Origin: Ustilaginoidea virens
Taxonomy: Eukaryota; Ascomycota; Sordariomycetes; Hypocreales; Clavicipitaceae
Direction of reading: 5' to 3'
Assembly: GCF_000687475.1 (NCBI RefSeq)
Contig: NC_057322.1
Location: 434,001 to 498,000 of the forward strand
Length of the DNA stretch: 64,000 bases
Position numbers and translations under genes: made by a program. Shown here in pieces: positions 44,736 through 54,721 of the stretch. Position 1 is the stretch's first letter, and the number at the start of each line of letters is the position of its first letter. Below the pieces are notes generated by a model. The model was not told the DNA's origin. It ran no database searches and was given only the letters and a program-made list of their open reading frames with translations.

Positions 44736-47700
44736 ATGCGTGCGTCAGTCTCTTTCGGGGCCATGGTGGCCAGCAGTCTTTGGTATCATGCTGCAGCCCA
44801 AGCCAGCTATGGGCATGTCTGTCGTCCCCAGTCGTAGAATTTCAAGCGCTAATACCTTTGTGCAGCAACGCAGACGGCGGCATTGATACAGGAAGCCCTG
44901 CTGGTCACGACGGAAACCCACAAAGCACTGTTACAGTAACTACACCTGGCGGCAACTCCAACCAAGTGCCTGACGAGCGATCCTGTGTGATGCAGGCCAC
45001 AACAACCGTCTTCGTCACTGTATACCCTACCAGCCCCGTTCCTGTTGACACCAACCCCTCCACCCAAAATGCGGGTTCTGATGGTACTCTATACCGTACC
45101 GTCTATCCAACAAAAACGGTCCAGGTTTCCCCTTTGAATTCGGTTGAGGATGGCCATCAAACAGTCCAGGCCTTCACCACTCTGACCATATCAGATCTCT
45201 GGATTAGTGAATCTTCCGCAGTGGATAGTCCCACGTCGGCTGATCTCAGCTCTGTCTCTGCTGCTGCTGCTACTGGAGTATCTCCGCCTGATGGCTCACC
45301 TTCACGCGGCCCCATCGACTACAGCACTGTCCCGAACGCCTCTGGAGCCAAAGCTGGCGAGACCAATGGGCCTTCCTATAGCGGAAGCTCCTCTCAAGGT
45401 AATTCGTATAACGCTACCGCTCCTTTCCCCAGGAACTCAGCTAACGGGGGTCCAGCTCAAGGGACAGCCAACCCAAGCAGTGCTGGTACCCAGTACATCA
45501 CTGTCACCGACACCGATGTCGAGTGGGTTTCGGGCAATGGTGGCCCAAGCCCTGTCACTATCTTGTCTGAACATACAGTCACACTTGCATCAGCCGAAGC
45601 GGAAGCCACCGATGGGAGACAAGCTGCCGTTACCTGCTGGACTGTGACTGGTTCTGACGGGAAGGAAACCGTGGTAGAGTCAGTCATCAGCACCATCCGA
45701 GCGACTGAGGCTGTTCCAGTCTCAACCATCGCGGCTATCAGCCCAGATGGTACCTTTTTTCCTCAAGCTGTCACGTCGGCTGTCCAGGACCAGGCGCCAG
45801 TCACTACCATAACTGTTGTTGGACCCACACCGGCGTATACTGGGCCAGGTATGACCACCACTACCGCTATCAACGTGCTGGGACCAGATGGAATCTCTTC
45901 TACAGTATACTCAACTTGGGTCATTCCCGGTGCCTCTGTTGCGGATGCTTCAGGAGTCATGCCAGATGCCACTTCAGTGCCCCCGGCCTCCACGCAAAGG
46001 CCCTGGAACGGCGACGATGTTGCTAGCCGCACCAGCTACACAATCCTTGGCTCAGACGGAAAACCTACAGTGGTTGAATCAATTCTGATTATTCCAGCAT
46101 CTGTCATCTTGGCCACTGATTTGCCTCAGAACCTGCCAAATGGCATATCAATTCAAGCTACTCCTTTACCAGCTTCTCAAACTTTGGTAGCTGGCTCTGA
46201 TAGGCCTGGAGTCGTCACCACGTGCTCATCCTACACTCTTCTGGGCAGTGACGGGAGGCTGACTGTCATTGAGACGACGTACCTTATCCAAGCCTCAATT
46301 GTCAGCCCAACAGCCCAGGCAACTCCTTCTGGACTCGTCACCGGCATACCGGCCCAAGCTACTGTGGCTCCAGGGCAAGCCTTGCCTGGTGCAATGACTG
46401 CTCAAGGCTTGACGACTTGTGTTAGCTATACCGTTCTCGGCGCTGACGGTATTCCAACTATAATCGAATCAACCATTGCTTTGCCAAGCAGCAACGCTTT
46501 ACCAACCAATACTGTCATTGGACTTCCATCAATGGTCCCGCAAGTTGAAACAAGCATGTTGCCACAAGGAACCCAGGTCTCCTCAGCCGGTATACCTTGC
46601 ACCACAGTCGTTACAGTCGATGTGCTTGGTCGTGACGGCTTGGCTACTCCCGTCGTCGAGACTATCATCTTGCCGCCGCCGACAGCTGGTCAGCAAAGTG
46701 CTACGGCCCCTTCTACCACCATCGGACTCCCTTCCTTAGTCCCCCAGGCTGTGTCTGATTTGCCCCAAGGTATCACACCCTCTGTTTCAGGGCCTAGCCC
46801 TATCACCACTGCGGTCACTGTTACCGTGCTTGGACCTAACGGGACTCCAACTCCCATAGTCGAAACGATTGTCGTTACACCACAGGCACAGGCCCCTGTT
46901 TCTGGGTTGGCACCTTCCCTGCCTGCTTCCGGCGTTGCCCTCTCCACTAGTGCGCCGAGTCTGAAGGAGTATGGCTCTGTGACATCCCAAGGACAAGTCA
47001 TCATCTCGCCCCCATTTGCAGCGACTTCGGCAACAGATTTTCTTCCTGCTGGCACAAATGCTGCAACAAATGCACCCATCTTCACAATCGTGACAGGTCC
47101 CGGCGGCATCCCTGTTTTGTCAGTTATCACGGCTTTGCCAGCCCAAGTCCCGAGCATTCTGGGAAACTCTGACAATCGTGATTCCCCCCTTTCAGCTGCC
47201 AGTTCTCAAGCTGCTGCTGGCGGATATGGCTGGCTTCCTGCTGGTGCATCTCCAGCTGCGTATGCTGCTCTGTTGTCTGATCCATCTGTGGTCCAACCCC
47301 AGCAGGCCCCAACCACTGCGGTGCAGACGAGCACTTGGGTCAATGTTATTCCCGAGCCGACCACGACTTACACCATGAAGTTTCCCTTGACTACGCTTGC
47401 CACTGTATTTGTGCCAGCCAGAATCTCTGCAGCCAAGCGCGGTTTGCGACGTCAAGACAGGTAAGATTAGCCACCAACTACCCCTTGGCTTGCAGTATCT
47501 GACGAGATATCAGCCATGCGCCATTCGCTGGCGGTTGGAGCAACGTCACCTCCAAGGTTACCCAGCCTGTATCGGATGACGGCCCTCTTGCGCCGAGTAC
47601 TCAGGCTTCTCCAGCGAGTCCAGCTGCACTGACGTCTACTTCTCTCGATGCAAACCAAGGTGTGAGCCCGGTCGTTTCCGCTCCCGAAATTTGCCCAGAA

Positions 47701-48464
47701 GGCACAAAAGTCGGCAACATCACAATAAATGTAAGAGCCATCAGCCTGCAGTCAAGCGGGATTGTTGGCGATGCTGACGTGAACAGTTTGACTCTTCTAC
47801 ACCAGGCCCTCTGTTCAACCCCGACGGAGACTTTTGGTTTTCTCAAGGGTTCCTGGTTGCACCGCTCTCGCCCCAGTCTGTTCAAGGTTACAAGGCTTCT
47901 TCTGGCGGCCAACTGGTTGAATTCGTGCCTCCAGCTCTGAGTTCTCCATCCACGTCTGGTAGCAGTGACAGTGCTGAAATTGGAGTGGGACCCAACTCCT
48001 CCAAACCTTGCTTCCGCTTCAACTTTTACGGCGCAAATCTAGGATGCGCAGCGCAGGCTGCGGAGCAATGGTGCGAGTTTGAGGTTTCGGCATACACGTA
48101 TAACACTGCTGCCGCAAATGAAATGTCGATTGCGTGGTCAGAGGTGAAGCGAGTTGCGGCGTGCCCAAGCTTTCCAGGTGCTCCATGCGCTCTAACTCCC
48201 GTCACATTTGACGGATACCAGAACCTCACGTCCATCCTGATCCGCCTTCACGTCGGTGGGAACCTTCGCACTTGGTGGGCTGATGATTTTCAATTGGGGT
48301 GGACTGACAACAGCTGTGAAGTCGCGCAGTGTCGTCAAGGTGTTGCTCCGCAGCGAGCCAAGAGGGAAGTTGTGGAGTCGGCTGTTCGGGACGGTGTCTG
48401 GCACTGGACTCGGTCCGGGCTGAAGAGGATGCAGGACAGGTACGTTTGGAACTCGGCAAAGTAA
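44736..48464 (+). CDS. Large secreted Ser/Thr-rich repeat protein
   Basis: Four exons: 44736 to about 44812, 44866-47460, 47514-47730 and 47787-48464, about 1180-1190 residues. Exon 1 encodes a signal peptide (MRASVSFGAMVASSLWYHAA then AQA). Its donor is uncertain: GC at 44813 keeps the full signal peptide, while GT at 44783 also keeps frame but shortens it. The body has roughly eight repeats of the form SYTVLGSDGxPTVVES in Ser/Thr/Pro-rich linkers, resembling adhesin or wall proteins. Later introns are 53-56 nt and restore frame. The C-terminal part (about 260 residues) has CPEGTKVGNITINFD, NFYGANLGC, CEFEV and WADDFQLGWTDNSC. That domain is common at the end of large secreted fungal proteins, probably DUF7371 (from memory). 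No GPI signal is apparent. Wall or surface location is inferred. Confidence 0.8.
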
Positions 48465-49250
48465 GATTTTTGTTCTTTACCATGGGAGGAGCGAATATCA
48501 CGACAATGACGTACGATGAATTGCTGCGGGGATAAAAAAATGATTTGCTCTGTTTGAGAGGGAAGATTTGATGGATTATTTTGGAAGGCTGCGTAGTGTT
48601 TTGGCAGCTGCGAAATCAGTGTAATTGGCAAGGAGATTATGGAGATATGAGTACGGTTGATGGACCCTAGAGTATCTAGTATGGAATGAAATAGATGCAC
48701 CAGTATAGCCTGTCTGTCTACCTTGGGAAACGGACTGGTTGATCTGACTGATCCGATTGATGCTGGAGAGATGAGATGCGATTACGGATGATGAAGTTGG
48801 CCTTTAAAGAGGTAGATATCTCGCTGGTGTCAGGTAGTATTGAGTGAAATGCATGCACCAGTATACATAAGGTAGTCTGTCTGACTCGAGTGTCCGTCTT
48901 GGGGCAGGTATATGTACATCTTGGGGTAAACGGACTAAGAACGATTTTGCAACTTGCGTGACCTGGCACTACTATGTACTACAGTGGGATACTATATGCA
49001 GCAATGTCTAATGAATTGCTATCTAAGGAATGCTAACTATGCAATGCAATGCGTCTATAAGAGGGATTTATACAGAGTCTGGTGAATTGGCTTCTAAGGA
49101 ATGTTGACTACGCAACGCTCTCTATAAACGGGCTTTTTTCTTCCAAAAAAAAAAGAAATAAAATAATAAAATAATAAAATAAAAAGAAGGAAAAAGGGGA
49201 AAGAAGAGGAAAAAAAAAGGACAAAAAAGAAACAAATTCAGACATGATGC
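48465..49250. other. Convergent 3' spacer, AT-rich
   Basis: Lies between the stops of the repeat protein and the TAP-like hydrolase. AT-rich with A/T runs near 49145-49225. An imperfect repeat pair (around 48820-48880 and 48690-48730, sharing GAATGAAAT/GTGAAATG, GCACCAGTATA and TCTGTCT) is visible. No gene. Confidence 0.5.
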
Positions 49251-51196
49251 TCAATAGAGACGGGCGCTCAAGAAGGCGGCATCAAAACCCAGTGACGCAG
49301 CACCAGCACCAGCACCAGCACCAGCACCAGCACCGGGAGAGCCGGATTCAAGGCTGCAGTTCTTGTCCCAGGGACCGCAGGCGGGCTGGCAGACGACTTC
49401 GCTTCTGGGAACGAGACCCGTCTCGAGATACTGCTCCACCAGGCTGTCGAGGCACTTGGTGTTCCCGCCCGATTGCATGGCGATGTGGCCCATGGTCTCG
49501 GCGATGGCGAGGCCGGCGCCGGGGTAGCCCCTCCTCATCTCGCGGGCGGAGGCGAGCGGCGTGGCCGGGTCGAGCCGGGTGGAGAGGTACAGGTTCGGGG
49601 CGGCGGGATACCCGGGAACCGGGTTGCCCGCGGCATCCGTTCGGGCCCTCGGGGTGGTAAAGGGCCCCGTGAAGCGCCAGTTGGACCGGAACTTCCACCC
49701 GGCGCAGGGCAGGCGGACGTTGATCCACGAGGGGCCGAGGATCCAGGAGGTGGAGGCGAGCCGGCGGGCGTAGTGGCGCCACCAGGCGGCGTCCTTGGCG
49801 GTGACGTCTTCTCCGTCGCCGCAGATGACGGGGTATCCGCCGTCGCCGCCGTCCGCGCCCAGGGCGCTGTCCGAGACGCAGCCGTCTTTGCCGTGCGGAG
49901 GGGTGATGCCGGCAAAGTAGTCGTTGAACAGGGCGGTGGTGTTGCCGTTGATGGCGCCGTCAAAGTTGGAGGCCATCCTCTGGAAGGTCTGGATGGGGTT
50001 GTAGAACGAGGCGCCCATGTAGGCGCGGACGTCGTACTCGGTCAGGACGCGGACGTCGCCCTGGGGCCCGATTGCGTTGAGGGGCTTGGCCTTGACTTTG
50101 CCGAGCCAGGTGGCGAAGCGGGCCTTGATGTCGTGGGGGGAGCGGTCTGTTGCGCGGGCGAGGGCGCAGGACGACGCGGCTTGGTGGCATCCCGAGAAGA
50201 ATTTGTCGTAGATTTTGTCCGTGTCTACATTGGACGTTGTCCAGCCCTTCGGTGGTTGGGGGTGATTCGTCAATAAAGGAAGAGAAGAAAGGGGAAACAA
50301 GAAAAAAGGGAAAAAGAGAGAAATGCATGGAGGTACGTGGTGGGCAAACTTACAGGGCCGGTAGAGTAGTCCTTTGCGTTGACGACTCCGTCTAGAACGA
50401 CTCGTTCGATTCGCTCGGGAAACAGAGACGCAAAGTAGTGGCCGAGAACCGTGCCGTACGAGAAGCCAATGTACTTGATGCGGGCGACATCCTTTGCACG
50501 GCTTGATTGGGTCCTGGTGCCGTTGAGCTGCTGCTTCCCTCGCAACTCCTCGATGCGATCGGCCACCTCGACCATGTCTCTGGCGACGTAGGCGGTGCCG
50601 GCATAGGCCATGACGGGGCCGCCGTTGGCACCGCTCCTGTCCGCCTCCAGACAGTGCTTTCCGAAGCCATCCTGCAGCGCAAGTCCGTAGGACAGCGGGC
50701 GCCCTCCGGCAATCGCGGGCCCGAGACCCCTGCTCTCCATCTTGAACATTTGACGCGAAAACATGTCGCCGGGAAAGCAGTTGGAGGGCGGCCAGCTGGC
50801 CCCGATCCCGCGCGGGTCAACCCCAATGTACTCGTAGTGACGGCGTCCAGACGTCTCCAAGCGTCCTGCGAGCTCTGATCCTAGCTTCCTCACAAAGTCG
50901 GTTGCCGAGCCCCCCGGTCCGCCGGGGTTGACAAAGATGGAACCGCCAAAAGTAGGGTGGTCATCGGGTACCGCGGCAGCGTACTTGGTGATGGCGACGA
51001 TGACGGATCGGGTATCGTTTGGGGTTTTGTAGTCGAGGGGCAGGATGAGACGCGCGCATAGCGTGCGGTTGCCGTAGCAAGGCTGGTACTGGAGAGTCTT
51101 GGAAGCCGTGATGGCCGTCCAGTTGAAGTCGTCGCCGCCCTGCGCAAGACCTTGCGAGGACAGAGAGAGAAGAGCCAAGCTCGTGCTGGGGCGCAT
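49251..51196 (-). CDS. Secreted TAP-like alpha/beta-hydrolase (tripeptidyl aminopeptidase family)
   Basis: Exons 51196-50354 and 50246-49251 (intron with GTAAGT donor and CCGAAG acceptor, phase 0) encode about 612 residues. A signal peptide MRPSTSLALLSLSSQGLAQG is present. The hydrolase core shows the oxyanion segment FVNPGGPGGSATDF, VDPRGIG and the nucleophile elbow GFSYGT. The C-terminal TAP-like part has LDPATPL, placing the catalytic Asp, and MGHIAMQ with the catalytic His. Several Cys and N-glycosylation sites suit an extracellular enzyme. The family includes Streptomyces tripeptidyl aminopeptidase and many fungal secreted hydrolases; the actual substrate is unknown. Near the C-terminus an Ala-Gly run is encoded by a CACCAG hexamer repeat (about 49300-49335), likely variable in length. 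Confidence 0.9.
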
Positions 51197-52364
51197 TTTT
51201 GGGGATTCTTTTTCTTTTTCTTTTTTTTTTGTGAAGCGGGCGAGCCGGCTTTGTTTTGGGGAGGGGAGGAGGGCGATAGCATGGAAGAGTCGAGGGTTGA
51301 CAGAGCTTGGACGAGGACGGCTTTTTTATATGCCGGAGAAGGAGCAGATGCCGCAGCTCTTGCGCGGGAAAGAGCTTCGCGATGGGCGTGAAGCAGGCCT
51401 GGCTGCGGCGAGGCGTAATTGCCGGGGCGTAGTGCTAGGCAGCTGTCTGGTTGCTGCGATGCAGGTCTCCGGGCGTAAGCAGAAGGTGATACGAAGGCCC
51501 GTTGGCCTTGCTTACGCCTTCACCATCGCGGCACGAGCACACGTACGACGTAGGGGCTGAGGCGAAGGAGCCTGTGGGGAGCGAGGCAGTGTCGATGGAT
51601 GCCTTCCCGTCGTCGTTGAAGATATTTTGCCATGGTCCGAGGGTGAGGGAAAGGCCATGACTCGTTTGCTGGTTGTTTGGGTCGGAGGGCATGGGAAAGC
51701 GCAATGCGCAATTGGTGGTTGGCGAGCAGGAACCCAGGTACTTTTGGCGTTGTTCGAATGGAAAGGCCTAGTTGGTCGTTGGGCAATTGGCGTCCCACAG
51801 TGGTTCCTGCGATGAGCCTTGTCGAGCGAGGGTTTGGAGCGAGGGTTGACAGTCGGGTTGATTCCGCCTCACGTAATGCCAAGTCGGCCGCTTGTCTTGG
51901 CGGGAACAGGCATCAGGGGCGCGGTCAACGAGCCGCGTGGGCGCAGATGCACTGCCGGGTCATGATGTCGTTTTTTGCGCGCATTTGCGACCCATTCCTC
52001 CTGGCTGTCCGGGCGTCATGGGCATCCTGGAATGAATGGGCTCGAGACACCTGCGCATGAAGCAGCCCGCCCGCGGTTGGCGTCCTGATGCGGCAGGATT
52101 CCTGCTTCCAGCCCTTTTCCCCGGACCCGAGGGCAGCGGACCCATAGTTATTTTTGGTCGTTATTTTTGGTCGGGGCCCGCAGCAATCATGCGCGGTGCC
52201 GACGCACGCAGCCGGTGCGCACTGCGCAGAGCGCGGCCCGTCCGCTGCGCGCTCGACGGGGATGGCAGCACGCTGGGACGGGACGGCCATGGACGGTGCA
52301 AAGGCGGCTGGTGTTGGTGTTTTGTGTGTTTGTGCGCGGTGGCGGGACGAGGTTGAAATTGGAT

Positions 52365-52409
52365 AGGATAGGATGGGATGGGATGGGATGGGATGGGATG
52401 GGATGGGAT
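52365..52409. repeat. (GGGAT)n microsatellite
   Basis: About eight GGGAT pentamers following two GGATA units. Confidence 0.9.
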
Positions 52410-52929
52410 ATCGACGAGGGCGCCGGTGCCTGGCGTCTGGTGTCACAGGCGTCGGCAGGCTCGCGGTCCTGTACGGAGTAGCACATGCATGAACGCGCTG
52501 CCGCGTACAGCCGGCCAAGGCCAAGAACGGATCAAGGACGGAAGCTGCAGGATTCGACGCAGGACTCGACGCAGGACTCGACGCAGGACTCGACACAGCG
52601 CTGCCTCGTGGCCAAGTCGACCGAGCATCATGCCATGCCGCTGATGCCGCTCTGTCACAAAGCAAACAACTGCCAGGGATCGAGGGTGTTGCCCTGGCGA
52701 GATATTGCGTGCTTCGTGGAAAACCCCTGTGAGCGTGCGGATGCGGGCCGGGAGCCAGGGCGGGCTCTGGCGTTTCTGCCCCCAACTGGGCACAATGTGA
52801 CGAGCAAACTTTTGCCCTATTGGGCAGAGTCTGCTTGTTTCGGCGCGGTGATGCCAGAGGACGGGTTCCTGGTCGCTGCGTATGGGTTCCTGACCGGACG
52901 TTGGCGGTCGAGATGCTCAGACAGCCTCG

Positions 52930-52976
52930 AGGGCAGGGCAGGGCAGGGCAGGGCAGGGCAGGGCAGGGCAAGGCAG
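52930..52976. repeat. (GGGCA)n microsatellite
   Basis: About nine GGGCA pentamers with one or two variants, 65 bp downstream of the acetyltransferase-like stop codon (minus strand gene). Confidence 0.9.
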
Positions 52977-53041
52977 GGCGAGGCCGCGCCGTCTGTGAGA
53001 ATGGGGCTTCATCAACGAAACTTTGCTTTCGACGGGGCATT

Positions 53042-54721
53042 CTACCTGCTCGACGCAACAAGCGCCTCGATCCTGCGCACAATGCCCTGCAAAACTTGCT
53101 CTGCCATGCCGCGCTCCACCACGCCTGCCTCGTACGCGGCGTGGATAACTGTGTCGCCGCCCCTGACGCCCGCCACGCTCAGGATGATTCCGTGGGTGCC
53201 AACGGTGCCGTTTGTGGCCGCGACGGAGAACTGCGCATCTTGCACCGCCCACGCCGCGCTCTTCTTGTCGTCGGCGACGCGCGGCGCCGACGGGAACGCC
53301 CCCAGGTTGGAGACGTGGTACGTCGGGGGCAGAGTCCTGCCGAGCGGGTCAAACGACAGCTTCACAAAGTCCTCGACGCTGGTGCCCAGCAAGGAAACCG
53401 ACTTCCATAGCCGCGTGCCTTTTCCATGCATCCTCCGTTCCATGCCCGCCTTGTACTCCCTGACGAGGTCCCATGCGGATTGCCTGCGCGCGGCATCCTC
53501 GGCGGACAGCGCTGCATCTGCTGCTCTGAAGCGCCGCAGCCAGTGGATGTGCTGTGCGCCTGCCGATAGGTTCAGGATGGACCCCGACGGGGTGCTTCCC
53601 CCCAGCTGATGCGTGTCCATCAGAGGCCGAAGATCGTACGAATACCGCGACCGCCCGAGCTTTGCGTTGGGGAAATGGTCGCCGGCGAGGGCCATGGTGA
53701 AGGCCACGAGTAGCAGCGGCGTGAAGGTCGTGCCGTTGGCTCGGCAGGCTGCCAGCACCTCGGCCATGCTCGCCGCCGGAATGCGACGGGACGATATGCA
53801 TGTTTTGGTGTAGTTTTCTGCATTGGCGGGCTTGGACGTGTCCCGAAGGCACGATCTCGACGGCGGGAGACTGCTGTAGATGGTCCACTTGCCCAAGAGC
53901 AGCGCGAGGAGCGTGTACATGACCAAGTCGCCGATTAATTCCAGGATGCTGTACCTGACTGTGGAGACGGTTAACGGATCGAGCGGAAGGTTCGGCACGC
54001 TGGCATCCGTCTTGACCGTGCGAGCTGCGCAAGCTGCCTCGGCCATCAGCGGTCGCGGCCAGGCCATTCCGTTGAGGGCTGCGAGGAATTCCCGGTGGAA
54101 GACGAAGCCCGACATGCCGTCTGCGACAGCGTGGTGGCACACCCAGACGAGGTCGCGGCCCTTGACGACCAGCTTCCACCACGGCTTGTCCGGCTCATCC
54201 GGCATCCACGCCCACTCGTTGTGGATGCGCTCCAGCAGAGCGCTCGTGACACCCTCGCCATCGTCGTATTCGAACTCTACCGCGTCGTCGATGCGGATAA
54301 CGTTGAGCGTGGCCTTGAAGAGGTCATGGTGGCCCTTTCTCGTCGACGGTCGTCGCACGAATACCGCGCGCAACGAAGGATGCGCCTGTACGACGGCGTG
54401 CAATGCACATAGGACGGCTTCCCTGCTGAGCTGGCGACGCTGGCTCGAGTACCTTGCCGACACGGCGATGTTTGACTGCACACCGAGCCGGTAGAGGGCG
54501 TAGAACATTCGCTCATAGACGCCTGGCAAGGCAACATTAGTTAGCAAGGCGAGCTGGTGGTCTAACCGGGGGAAGGGGGGAGGCAACGTGCTTGATGCGC
54601 ATTGGATTGTGTAAGCGCACTGCGGTTCTGCGCCGACGCCCCGCGCTGGCTCTGACTGCGGCCGAGGTTGGGAGTCCCGGGACGCGGTTGTTTTGGTCGG
54701 GTCCTGGCTCGGTTCGCTCAT
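53042..54721 (-). CDS. Alcohol-acetyltransferase-like enzyme (AATase/condensation-like fold)
   Basis: The core from VYERMFYALYRLGVQSNIAV onward resembles fungal alcohol O-acetyltransferases (Atf-type, PF07247). HHAVADGMSG provides the HxxxDG catalytic motif of the chloramphenicol acetyltransferase/condensation-type fold. Later conserved parts are YSYDLRPL and YHVSNLGAF. The product would be an acyl transfer from acyl-CoA to an alcohol or amine; the substrate is unknown. The frame stays open to a Met at 54829, with Mets at 54721 and 54508. Just before VYERMF lies a textbook branch and acceptor (TTGCTAACTAATG then TTGCCAG, ending at 54523), so the true 5' end probably uses an intron and an upstream exon that I could not fix. 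Residues before VYER may therefore be non-coding. Confidence 0.75.
   Translation of the reverse strand: MSEPSQDPTKTTASRDSQPRPQSEPARGVGAEPQCAYTIQCASSTLPPPFPRLDHQLALLTNVALPGVYERMFYALYRLGVQSNIAVSARYSSQRRQLSREAVLCALHAVVQAHPSLRAVFVRRPSTRKGHHDLFKATLNVIRIDDAVEFEYDDGEGVTSALLERIHNEWAWMPDEPDKPWWKLVVKGRDLVWVCHHAVADGMSGFVFHREFLAALNGMAWPRPLMAEAACAARTVKTDASVPNLPLDPLTVSTVRYSILELIGDLVMYTLLALLLGKWTIYSSLPPSRSCLRDTSKPANAENYTKTCISSRRIPAASMAEVLAACRANGTTFTPLLLVAFTMALAGDHFPNAKLGRSRYSYDLRPLMDTHQLGGSTPSGSILNLSAGAQHIHWLRRFRAADAALSAEDAARRQSAWDLVREYKAGMERRMHGKGTRLWKSVSLLGTSVEDFVKLSFDPLGRTLPPTYHVSNLGAFPSAPRVADDKKSAAWAVQDAQFSVAATNGTVGTHGIILSVAGVRGGDTVIHAAYEAGVVERGMAEQVLQGIVRRIEALVASSR

Larger units (their letters stand above)
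51197..53041. other. Intergenic region with tandem repeats
   Basis: No gene recognised. It contains (GGGAT)n (52365-52409), four units of a GACGCAGGACTC dodecamer (52553-52598) and (GGGCA)n (52930-52976), plus TACGGAGTA at 52472. Confidence 0.55.
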
